Shown here: in pieces, positions 7,601 through 13,698 of the stretch
Numbering within the stretch: position 1 is the first letter of the stretch
Layout: each line of letters begins with the position of its first letter
IMG/VR virus record: IMGVR_UViG_3300024344_000150
Coordinates: 1 to 21,531 of that record
Strand: one strand, 5' to 3'
From: a virus
DNA: 21,531 nucleotides
Program-made: the position numbers and the translations under genes
Notes under the pieces: model-generated
What the model was told of the DNA's origin: nothing
The model's input: only the letters and a program-made list of their open reading frames with translations
The model's database searches: none

Positions 7601-8031
7601 CCAAGACCCGGCTGGTTAAAACGAATTGTTCCAGATTCAGGAAGATTGTATTTAGTTTTATTTTCTTCAGATATATTGTCTAAGTTCAATACAAAGTCAT
7701 CAGCGCCTATCTTAGTAACTCCTTGCTCACCAAAGACAGAAGATAGTCTTGCTAATCTTTCTTCGTCAGTATCACCTCGACCAACATAGTATTGAAGACC
7801 TAAATCCTTAACTTCCCCCTTATGAGTTGTTTTAACTTGTTCAGGAAGTTGTTCTGAAGAATAACTTGATCTACTAGCTATTAAATCGTCTATACTTTGA
7901 GGTTCCGTTTTAGAATCCTCGAACAAAGAAGGATCTTGCTCTCGCATAGCTTCTAAAGCGTCTTCTATTTCTGCCGGAGAAGCTTGACCAAAATCAATAT
8001 TAAAACCGGAGGGAAGTATCATTTGTGTCAT
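4642..8031 (-). CDS. Large internal virion / DNA-ejection-like protein (1129 aa)
   Basis: This long, mostly helical protein has no enzymatic motif I recognise. Two hydrophobic stretches stand out: residues about 156-190 (VPLVGALGASVAATGLGAP and following) and about 961-995 (AAAGYAAAFAAALWAAPIA and following). Either could insert into a membrane. The middle is a long run of amphipathic and coiled-coil-like helices. The C-terminal tail has a Pro/Gln linker made of three identical hexapeptides (PAPAPQ type), then a short helix (INALYQAEINKLL). Size, position among other virion genes, two membrane-capable segments and helical content fit the internal (ejection) proteins of podoviruses, but this is inference. 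The ATG overlaps the previous stop as TAATG and the stop overlaps the next ATG as ATGA. Confidence 0.72.
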   Translation of the reverse strand: MTQMILPSGFNIDFGQASPAEIEDALEAMREQDPSLFEDSKTEPQSIDDLIASRSSYSSEQLPEQVKTTHKGEVKDLGLQYYVGRGDTDEERLARLSSVFGEQGVTKIGADDFVLNLDNISEENKTKYNLPESGTIRFNQPGLGWQDVASFLGRETVPLVGALGASVAATGLGAPLGITLVGLAGAAGKAVDEFIVEDIFEGLQKQSTNEILTDVALQGLIEAGGEGFGRGIIAGAKWLVKGKGPLPDNVRVAELRQNYLNQGYSKGKSTRLATRAAREEASASYREMIEQGANIPGVTLTGKSILGRTQAIWESIFPNDAAVARNVDYVNNVLKRHSLGEIQQDEAKRLIAKTAQNMANKLEQSLADPKSAVKQANKELTDVLETEFKAINDVLERTTAGSEGLASEFQRGLELSTKLFTARSNQLYRNADELLGGETISLVPLQNRLQALQSDVIGGGEYLRGGIFKYIMDNPEITISEIPALRAALRASEAHPDLLGTVAGKNVKDMLDVIGATIRTKEIELAQSYKASLDAAFQGRKIGKEIRDPSGRDVPPLQDPSEVAKIRDGLDLLAGANKHYQEGAEIINSGMLQQVNQLIKDKNIVDLSALVDLTVRGNQPQLLKFVLDAVQPSSKEVNKIIEVGKANPGLFSSLETRILNGDIRGVNDALEEVGLGAKSLEKAGLKPEKTMLTVPETFNQLPTNDPTRMRLQNDFAETLRLYSEMSTAAGSPKQFREGFRGLLAKNWLDGSIKLNQGDSGINYRSLAADWDSLGTKVQNELFGLQANDFRRVMNDFKLLNRESVEKLDDFAGNIGNQDARIIVDRFKNVVRQSEQENRDSFLRAMGGGAIEVDKLVAHVLKNPKNYDTLKNRVGADIIEGPGGFKDLVMERIVSSGFPTGNVTSDVVQSGAFGKSWLKAMKDMNRDGALNKILGETAVKDLTRIAKAGETVSDSVMKGKTGLAAAGYAAAFAAALWAAPIATIGGAAGIMVLSRALRSKPIMKVLSSPRLRAYEAEKALRAGADLGKRNIAAEKAWESARRSLRTILVDAGYYATDQGANVVEQEVVQPMVQQMTQGAAPAPQPAPAPQPAPAPQPTPPVQGPPTTGPRPDTINALYQAEINKLLGVSP
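4745..4798. repeat. Three perfect 18-bp tandem repeats (Pro-Ala-Pro-Gln linker)
   Basis: The 18-bp unit GGTTGAGGAGCGGGCGCT occurs three times head to tail (4745-4762, 4763-4780, 4781-4798) with no mismatch. On the minus strand it encodes repeated A-P-A-P-Q-P near the C-terminus of the 1129-residue protein. Perfect identity at all codon positions implies recent expansion by slippage. It is more GC-rich than its surroundings. Confidence 0.95.
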
Positions 8032-10394
8032 TAAGGTTTTCCAAATATGTTTCTATATTTAGGGGTAAATTTCCTAGTATCCATGTCTATAACATCTTTG
8101 TAATAAATAGGCTTAGATGTAGACATTGAGCCAAAGGACATTATTTGATTTGACTGAGCACCCCTAAGTGAGGATAAAACATCTTTTGCTTTTCCTCCTC
8201 CCATAAAGCCTACATCTCCGTAGTTTATTTCTATACCTCTCATTGAGTTATTAGCATTTGATATACCTGAATCAATAGAAGCTTCTAAATTTTTAAGTTT
8301 AACAAGAAGACTTCTGTAACTAGCCACTGTTCCATCATAAGCAGAATACGCTGTAACTAAGTCATCTACTCTTGCTCGATCCCCCTCAGATATAGTTTTG
8401 TTACTTTCATTTAAAATTTCTGTGACCATTGTTGTTCCAATAGTTTTCATAAGAGTTTTATATTCTTCTGGTTTATTATCTCTAAGAAAAGCTAAAGCAG
8501 CTCTACCATCCCTATTGTCTTGATACCCAAGAGCGTTTAAAGATTTATCAACAAAAGATTTGAGTAAAGGTTTAACTCCTAAAATTGTTTGACCACTAGC
8601 CCCTTCAGGTATGGCTATTTTAGCTGCGTCCATAAGCAAGCTTTTCATTCTTGTACCATTTTTTAAAGACCTAACATTAGTTAAGTATATTTCTCTGTCT
8701 TTAGAAAATTGATAAGGCTTCATAAGACCTTTATTCGCTTTTTCCATTAACTTTAAAGCATCTTTCACATCGCTTATATAAGTTTCCCTGTATGTTATAG
8801 GATACTGTTGCAATATACCGTCATTAATTTCCGCCATAGTTGCTGGAAAAGCCTGACCCTTTTTAATTGTTTGTCCGTTATAAATAAAATCTTTTTGTGC
8901 TACTAATTGAAAAGGTCTTGTTCTTCCTTCTTTAGCTAAAGCTACCTCTTCCTTCCTAAGTGTTTCCATTCCTGTAAGAGCGTACTTAGCAGCAGATAAA
9001 TCTATTTGTTGGTCAAAAGCACGTTTTGCTTTTTTATCTTTTACAAACTCTGCGGTAACACCTTTCATACCATCAGCTATGTTTTTAATAGCGTTAGGGC
9101 TTTCCCCAGCCATAACTCTTAATCCAGCTTCTGCAATAGCAAAACCCTTCTCTGCTTCTGTCATTCCTTTGTATTCAGGCATAGATTCTTTAAAATCTTG
9201 TATAAACTCTTCTTTAGTTTTAGGTCGTTCTTGACCCGTCTCATCAACTTTCTTTTCTTTAAACACTTTAGCAACAACATCAGCTTGAGCTTGAGTTTGA
9301 GTTTGAGCTTCACCATCGGTTGGCGCTGAATCTTTAGTAGATCCAGATTCATCTACACCGGGTTCAGAAGGTTCTGTTTCGCCTATAAAACCTTTTCTAA
9401 ATTCTTTAAACTCTTGTTCATCTAAATAATCTTGCGCTTTAGCATCTCCAACAGCGCCCATACCTGACTTTGCATCATCAGCATTCTGTAAAATTTCATC
9501 GACAGACCCAGGTATATTGATAGCATCTGGATCAATCTTCATAGCTTCTCCAACAGTAGCTTTATTGCCGTCTTGATCGACTACTACTTCTGAAGTGTCT
9601 ATGGGTAAAGGAACACCATCCACTTCTTCTTCTGTACGAAATATAGATTGAGGGTTTTGAGACCTAAGTTTAGCCGCCGCTTCCCCCCTACTTAAATCAA
9701 GATCATCTTCCATTAAACTAACACCGCCAGTAGCTTCAGGACCTATGTCTTTTTGAAATTGTGTTCCCTCTTCTCCAAAGCCATCTCCTACATTAATAGG
9801 TTTAGGACCTATGTCTTTTTGAAATTGTGTTCCCTCTTCTCCAAAGCCATCTCCTACATTAATAGGTTCAACACGTTCTACGGGTTCTATTTTGGTTATA
9901 CTAAGATCTTTAGGAGAAACTTTTTTATTTTGAATAGCCTCTCCATCTCCAGCTTGAGCGGCCATATAATCTGCTACGTTTATATCCGGCCTTAAAGGTA
10001 AAGGACCGCCCTTTTCTGTTCCTTTGTATAACCTAATTGCTTGAGCTACTTTAGGATCTTGAATGAAAGATGACTGTTCAACTGCCCTTATCTCATTAGC
10101 ATTTGCAGTTCCATTTAAAATTTTAGCAATAACATTGTTAACGCCTCCACTACCAAACTTAGCGATTCCTCCTTCGTTAAAGATGTAACTAGGTTGCATG
10201 TTAACAGCCGCCCCACCTTGGGCCATGGACAGTGTACCACCGCCCATGTCTGATAGAGCATCGTTACTGACTGCATCTACAAGGGAAGGGGACGAAGCTA
10301 AAATACCAGATGCCTTCGGAGTAGGGGGAACCATCCCACCGTTATTAAACATATGGCGCCTAGCTAAAACTGATTGAACTGTTCTATTTCTCAT
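8031..10394 (-). CDS. Large virion structural protein, unknown specific role (787 aa)
   Basis: The N-terminus has a basic start followed by Gly-rich motifs: MFNNGGMVPP (15-24), AQGGAAV (58-64) and YIFNEGGIAKFGSGG (70-84). Residues 177-220 are two almost identical 22-residue units (PINVGDGFGEEG-type). Next come an acidic disordered region and a Q-T-Q-A stretch (364-371). From about 412 a helical domain begins with EKGFAIAEAGLRVMAGESPN-AIKNIADG, a segment style I associate with marine phage structural proteins. The C-terminal half is helical with no catalytic motif. Position between other virion genes supports a structural or internal role. The ATG at 10394 has AGGTGA five bases upstream, 10 bases after the preceding stop. 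The stop overlaps the next start as TAATG. Confidence 0.72.
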   Translation of the reverse strand: MRNRTVQSVLARRHMFNNGGMVPPTPKASGILASSPSLVDAVSNDALSDMGGGTLSMAQGGAAVNMQPSYIFNEGGIAKFGSGGVNNVIAKILNGTANANEIRAVEQSSFIQDPKVAQAIRLYKGTEKGGPLPLRPDINVADYMAAQAGDGEAIQNKKVSPKDLSITKIEPVERVEPINVGDGFGEEGTQFQKDIGPKPINVGDGFGEEGTQFQKDIGPEATGGVSLMEDDLDLSRGEAAAKLRSQNPQSIFRTEEEVDGVPLPIDTSEVVVDQDGNKATVGEAMKIDPDAINIPGSVDEILQNADDAKSGMGAVGDAKAQDYLDEQEFKEFRKGFIGETEPSEPGVDESGSTKDSAPTDGEAQTQTQAQADVVAKVFKEKKVDETGQERPKTKEEFIQDFKESMPEYKGMTEAEKGFAIAEAGLRVMAGESPNAIKNIADGMKGVTAEFVKDKKAKRAFDQQIDLSAAKYALTGMETLRKEEVALAKEGRTRPFQLVAQKDFIYNGQTIKKGQAFPATMAEINDGILQQYPITYRETYISDVKDALKLMEKANKGLMKPYQFSKDREIYLTNVRSLKNGTRMKSLLMDAAKIAIPEGASGQTILGVKPLLKSFVDKSLNALGYQDNRDGRAALAFLRDNKPEEYKTLMKTIGTTMVTEILNESNKTISEGDRARVDDLVTAYSAYDGTVASYRSLLVKLKNLEASIDSGISNANNSMRGIEINYGDVGFMGGGKAKDVLSSLRGAQSNQIMSFGSMSTSKPIYYKDVIDMDTRKFTPKYRNIFGKP
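9284..9308. repeat. Degenerate hexanucleotide repeat (TTGAGC/TTGAGT)
   Basis: Four units of TTGAGC or TTGAGT follow each other inside the 787-residue gene and encode Q-T-Q-T-Q-A-Q-A on the minus strand. This lies in a low-complexity acidic linker. It also produces an out-of-frame Leu/Lys-rich open frame that is not a gene. Confidence 0.8.
9739..9870. repeat. 66-bp tandem duplication, two near-identical copies
   Basis: Copies 9739-9804 and 9805-9870 differ by one base near their right end (TTTA versus TTCA). They encode two consecutive 22-residue units, P-I-N-V-G-D-G-F-G-E-E-G and so on, in the 787-residue protein. Identity at synonymous positions shows that the duplication is recent or kept uniform by recombination. 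Confidence 0.96.
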
Positions 10395-10404
10395 ACTTCA
10401 CCTA

Positions 10405-11445
10405 TTAACTTGTGCCGAATAAATTTCCAAACGGATTGTTTAACGCTTTGTTTAAGCCAAGACCAGCGATACCCGCGCCAATTGCCTGAGATAAAGGACT
10501 AGCATTAGGAGCAACAGTAGTACCAAGAGTAGTCTGAGCCGATCCAATACTAGGTTTAAAAATATCGCTCATAAAGTTTACACGCTGGTAAGGCTCGTAC
10601 TGTTGGGCTAAAGCATTAGCTCGAGCGGCATCAAGCTCTCTTTGCGATTGTTGTTGACTAAGGCCACCTAACTGACTTTGAGCTTGTATTCGGTTTTGCA
10701 ACATATTTTGACCAGCGCCACCAATATTAGCTTGGGCTATTCCTAACTGACCAAGAGCACTGCCACCTCTAATAGCTTCTTGGCTTTGTCCCTGACCTAT
10801 ACCCGCTAATAATTGAGCTACACCCTGTTGACGTTTTTGTTGGTTTTCAAAAGCTGTTTGGGAAGCATTAGTTGCTTGATTAAAGTTACGGGCATAATCT
10901 TCAAATATCCTACGGCTCTGCATGTCCATTAGGTTTCTGTCTAACTCCGCTAATTGAAGACTTCCTCTGTCTCCACCTAACGCTCCAATGCCAGCTTGTC
11001 GAGAAGTAATTCCCTGACGCTGTATGTCTGCTTGGCGTTGCATTTCAGCGAGAGCGGCTTGTGTTACGTTTTCTTGGTACGGATTCATGAAAGGATCAAG
11101 AGTAGCCTGATCAGGAGTGTACATTTGACCTGCACCAGCGGCTTGTGTTCCGGCATCCCTAAACAACTGATTTACGCCAGATAGTCCGGATTGTAATGAC
11201 CCTATACCACTGCCAATAGTTCCTGAAGCATCGGTGATATAATCTTGATACTGTCCTAATCCCTGACCCGCCGCGATAGCACTTTGGGTTAAAGGGTCAA
11301 GTCCGGCGATTTGTTGGGTCGCTCCTATTCCGGCAAGGTCAACAGGAGTTTCCCCAAGTAACAATGCTTGATCCAGAATGGATTTTCCAGCTTCCTCAAT
11401 ATAAGGAGCTTGGCGAACTTCTGAACTGGTTTGTGTAACAGCCAT
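10405..11445 (-). CDS. Gln/Gly-rich helical virion protein (346 aa)
   Basis: No known enzyme motif. The protein is rich in Gln, Gly and Ala. A first part has repeated short helices (GLDPLTQSAIAAGQGLGQYQDYI), followed by a long predicted coiled-coil region of about 150 residues (QRQGITSRQAGIGALGGDRG through LSQQQSQRELDAARANALAQQ). It ends with YEPYQRVNFMSDIFKP and a Gly/Ala-rich tail with a mildly hydrophobic stretch (AIGAGIAGLGLN). Similar Q-rich proteins ending in a Y-P-x-Q-x-x-NFMSDI-like segment are, to my knowledge, frequent in marine podovirus structural modules next to ejection-type proteins. GAGAGGG precedes the ATG, which overlaps the stop of the 587-residue gene as TAATG. Confidence 0.72.
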   Translation of the reverse strand: MAVTQTSSEVRQAPYIEEAGKSILDQALLLGETPVDLAGIGATQQIAGLDPLTQSAIAAGQGLGQYQDYITDASGTIGSGIGSLQSGLSGVNQLFRDAGTQAAGAGQMYTPDQATLDPFMNPYQENVTQAALAEMQRQADIQRQGITSRQAGIGALGGDRGSLQLAELDRNLMDMQSRRIFEDYARNFNQATNASQTAFENQQKRQQGVAQLLAGIGQGQSQEAIRGGSALGQLGIAQANIGGAGQNMLQNRIQAQSQLGGLSQQQSQRELDAARANALAQQYEPYQRVNFMSDIFKPSIGSAQTTLGTTVAPNASPLSQAIGAGIAGLGLNKALNNPFGNLFGTS

Positions 11446-13208
11446 TATACTGCCCTCTCAAATTTATTCATCATATCATACATCCTTGCCGCGCCTAAGT
11501 CACGATTACCGTTACCAGCATTTCTAACAGCTTTTGCTGTCATTACAAACTCACCGTCCGAAAGCATTGCTGGTATACTATCCGAAGTTCCTGATCCCGG
11601 CCCTGTTACTTCTCCGCCAACCGCTGCGCTTACTATTCCGTATCTGTCACGCATAAATCTCTGAGCGTCAGCAAGACTAACTCCGGTAGAACGTGATAGC
11701 TGTTCAGCGGTTCTTGTAGGTGCAATTCCAGATTGTCTTAATAAAGATTGTCCTTCCGGTGTTTGAGCAAAATTAGGGTTATTAGCTTTCCCAGCTTTGT
11801 ATTGTTCGTATGCAGATCTTTGAGGATCTGTCATCTTTGCTTGATCTTCTTCCGATACTTCATCGGGAGCCGCAAAATAAGCTATTCCAGCGGGAATAGT
11901 AGCAGATAAAACAGGTCCTAACACTTCCTTTGACATAAGTTTTTCTTTAATGTTATCCAAACTAAACATACTGCTTTCAGGCTTAACTGCCGCCATTTTT
12001 GCTGCTAAATCTGGATTTTTTGGAAGATAACCTTGGCTAGTTCCTCCTGCTACTGCTTGAGAAGCTATTTCTTCATTAGGTATGTACCTAGGGATTGAGT
12101 CATACTGTATATTTCCTGCCGTACCGGATGCGTACTCAAGTCCTTGATCTTTAAGAAAACTAGAAAGTCCTGCGCCAGGAACCTTATCCGGTAACGGAAT
12201 ATTTTTTAACTCTGTAGCAAGTAATTTAGAATTAGGTTGATAAGTAGGTATATTTGTTGTTGCTATGTTACTTGTAGGAGCGTTTACACCGCCCATTGCT
12301 ATCTCTTCAGCTTTTGCTCCAGCCAACATGTCAGCTTCGTATCCCGCACCTGTCCTTAAATCATCAATATTGTTAACACCGCCTCGTGTAACCATGTTCA
12401 TTTGACCGGGGCCACTTTTTTCTACAGGAATTATTCTAGCTGTGCCTCTTCTTTCTGGCCCTAAAGCAGCATTTTGTGCTTCAGAGACTTCATTAAATGT
12501 TCCTGTAACTTGTGAACCAGCAGCATTAGGATTATAGCTTGGATATAAGTAATCCATAACACCTGATTTACCCGCACCGTAACTACCTCCAAAAATACCT
12601 TGGCTTAAAGGATTGTTTGCTCCAGAACTAAATAAATTACTTGCCGCCTGAAAAGGAGCCATAGCCCCTGATGTTAACCCTTGAGTAAATCCAGATCCAA
12701 ATTGTCCGGTTGGAGCATTTATACCGCCCATAATACCTTGAGTTAAAGCACCACCTGCGTAAGCTAAACCAGCAGACTTTAAAGCATCACCCCAAGATCC
12801 TCCTTGAAGCTTGGTTGCCAAACCAGAAGCTATAAGGCCACCAATTCCTGGAGCAATAGCATTGCCTATAATAGGAGCGGCAACAGGAAGAACCTTTTTA
12901 AACACTCTCTTAACAGCCTTAAATATCTTCTTAAAGAAAAACTCCGGCTGACCTGTCACAGGGTTAATAGAGTTAAGAGCATCACCAACTACGTAGCGAT
13001 TAGGGTTCTCAATGCCCATAGATCTCATCTGGTCGAATAGCTGTGTTTTAAGAGCGGGGTTTGCGTCTAAAATCTCTTTAGGTACAAAGGTTTCTCCTTC
13101 TGCCGCATGGACCATGTAGTTATCACCATAACGACCTAATGTGGCTAACCCACTCGCTAACGCTTGTGCGGAAGGTTCTCCTTGAAGTTTTATGTTTGAC
13201 TGAATCAT
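11445..13208 (-). CDS. Virion protein with terminal VPKEIL and SDGEFV motifs and a cationic membrane-active segment (587 aa)
   Basis: The N-terminal domain (about 1-90) contains YMVHAAEGETFVPKEILDAN and a PNRYVVGDALNSINPVTG segment. Residues 90-106 form a strongly cationic amphipathic helix (FFFKKIFKAVKRVFKKVLP), followed directly by a Gly/Ala/Ile-rich hydrophobic stretch to about 135 (APIIGNAIAPGIGGLIASGL). The centre is low-complexity Gly/Asn-rich. The C-terminal 58 residues hold GPGSGTSDSIPAMLSDGEFVMTAKAV, a motif I know from tape-measure and internal proteins of many tailed phages. A virion, probably ejected, protein is therefore likely; tape-measure function is an alternative. The ATG overlaps the previous stop as ATGA and is preceded by AGGTG. 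Confidence 0.75.
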   Translation of the reverse strand: MIQSNIKLQGEPSAQALASGLATLGRYGDNYMVHAAEGETFVPKEILDANPALKTQLFDQMRSMGIENPNRYVVGDALNSINPVTGQPEFFFKKIFKAVKRVFKKVLPVAAPIIGNAIAPGIGGLIASGLATKLQGGSWGDALKSAGLAYAGGALTQGIMGGINAPTGQFGSGFTQGLTSGAMAPFQAASNLFSSGANNPLSQGIFGGSYGAGKSGVMDYLYPSYNPNAAGSQVTGTFNEVSEAQNAALGPERRGTARIIPVEKSGPGQMNMVTRGGVNNIDDLRTGAGYEADMLAGAKAEEIAMGGVNAPTSNIATTNIPTYQPNSKLLATELKNIPLPDKVPGAGLSSFLKDQGLEYASGTAGNIQYDSIPRYIPNEEIASQAVAGGTSQGYLPKNPDLAAKMAAVKPESSMFSLDNIKEKLMSKEVLGPVLSATIPAGIAYFAAPDEVSEEDQAKMTDPQRSAYEQYKAGKANNPNFAQTPEGQSLLRQSGIAPTRTAEQLSRSTGVSLADAQRFMRDRYGIVSAAVGGEVTGPGSGTSDSIPAMLSDGEFVMTAKAVRNAGNGNRDLGAARMYDMMNKFERAV

Positions 13209-13531
13209 CGAGACACCTCTAATACGCTACCAAATACCATAATCTTAGACGCTGTGTCACAGTTAAGTTTCAGCGTATCACCTGCTTCTAGTACATAAGG
13301 ACCAGTTAAAAGAACTGATGTAGCCAAAGTAGTAACAGTTTCTTTCCTTAAAGTAACCGTAGCTGAAGCAGAACTATCTGTTATCTTAGTAAATACCACT
13401 ATAGATCCACTGTGACTATTATACAAATTAATGTCTTTAATAATTGCTTCTGTGGCATCAGGACACGTATAAATTGTGACATCTCCCGTTGAACCAACTG
13501 TAGTCACTATATTTTTATATGACGAAGCCAT
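13205..13531 (-). CDS. Small beta-rich virion protein (108 aa)
   Basis: The sequence alternates short beta-strands with polar turns (VTIYTCPDATEAIIKDINLYN, GSIVVFTKITDSS, ATVTLRKETV, YVLEAGDTLKLNC). No transmembrane or enzymatic motif is seen. The pattern, with a GPYVLEAGDTLKL segment, resembles small jelly-roll or Ig-like phage decoration and neck proteins, but I cannot assign a family. There is no clear ribosome site; the ATG overlaps the stop of the 55-residue gene as TAATG, so translation is probably coupled. The stop overlaps the next start as ATGA. Confidence 0.7.
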   Translation of the reverse strand: MASSYKNIVTTVGSTGDVTIYTCPDATEAIIKDINLYNSHSGSIVVFTKITDSSASATVTLRKETVTTLATSVLLTGPYVLEAGDTLKLNCDTASKIMVFGSVLEVSR

Positions 13532-13698
13532 TATTCAAAAAACCAACTTAACGCCTTACTAGCATCTTTTCCTTCTATTTCCACAGGAAAATCTTTTTTA
13601 GTAAGAGCCATTTCAATATCTCTAAGTATCCTCTGGTAAGTTGCAGAGTCGTATTCTGTAGGCGCATCTGGAAAACTATGGTCTAAAAGACTGCCCAT
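13531..13698 (-). CDS. Small phage protein with an LLDHxFPxAPxEY N-terminus (55 aa)
   Basis: The frame fills the gap between the 760- and 108-residue genes exactly: its ATG shares a base with the upstream stop (TAATG at 13698) and its TAA with the next ATG (TAATG at 13531). GGGAGAAGG lies at ideal distance. The protein starts MGSLLDHSFPDAPTEYDSATYQRILRDIEMAL, one amphipathic helix, and ends in an aromatic SWFFE tail. Short proteins with this kind of start occur beside neck and tail genes in marine phages, so a minor virion or assembly role is guessed. The exact fit makes it a confident gene despite its size. Confidence 0.8.
   Translation of the reverse strand: MGSLLDHSFPDAPTEYDSATYQRILRDIEMALTKKDFPVEIEGKDASKALSWFFE

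Noticed and set aside
9161-9352. Leu/Lys-rich 63-codon frame on the minus strand.
   Set aside because: It is an out-of-frame reading of the hexanucleotide repeat and its surroundings in the 787-residue gene, with low-complexity composition.
9753-9995. + strand frame with an internal repeat (SLFSKAISYINRF-like).
   Set aside because: The repeat is simply the 66-bp duplication read on the opposite strand of the 787-residue gene.
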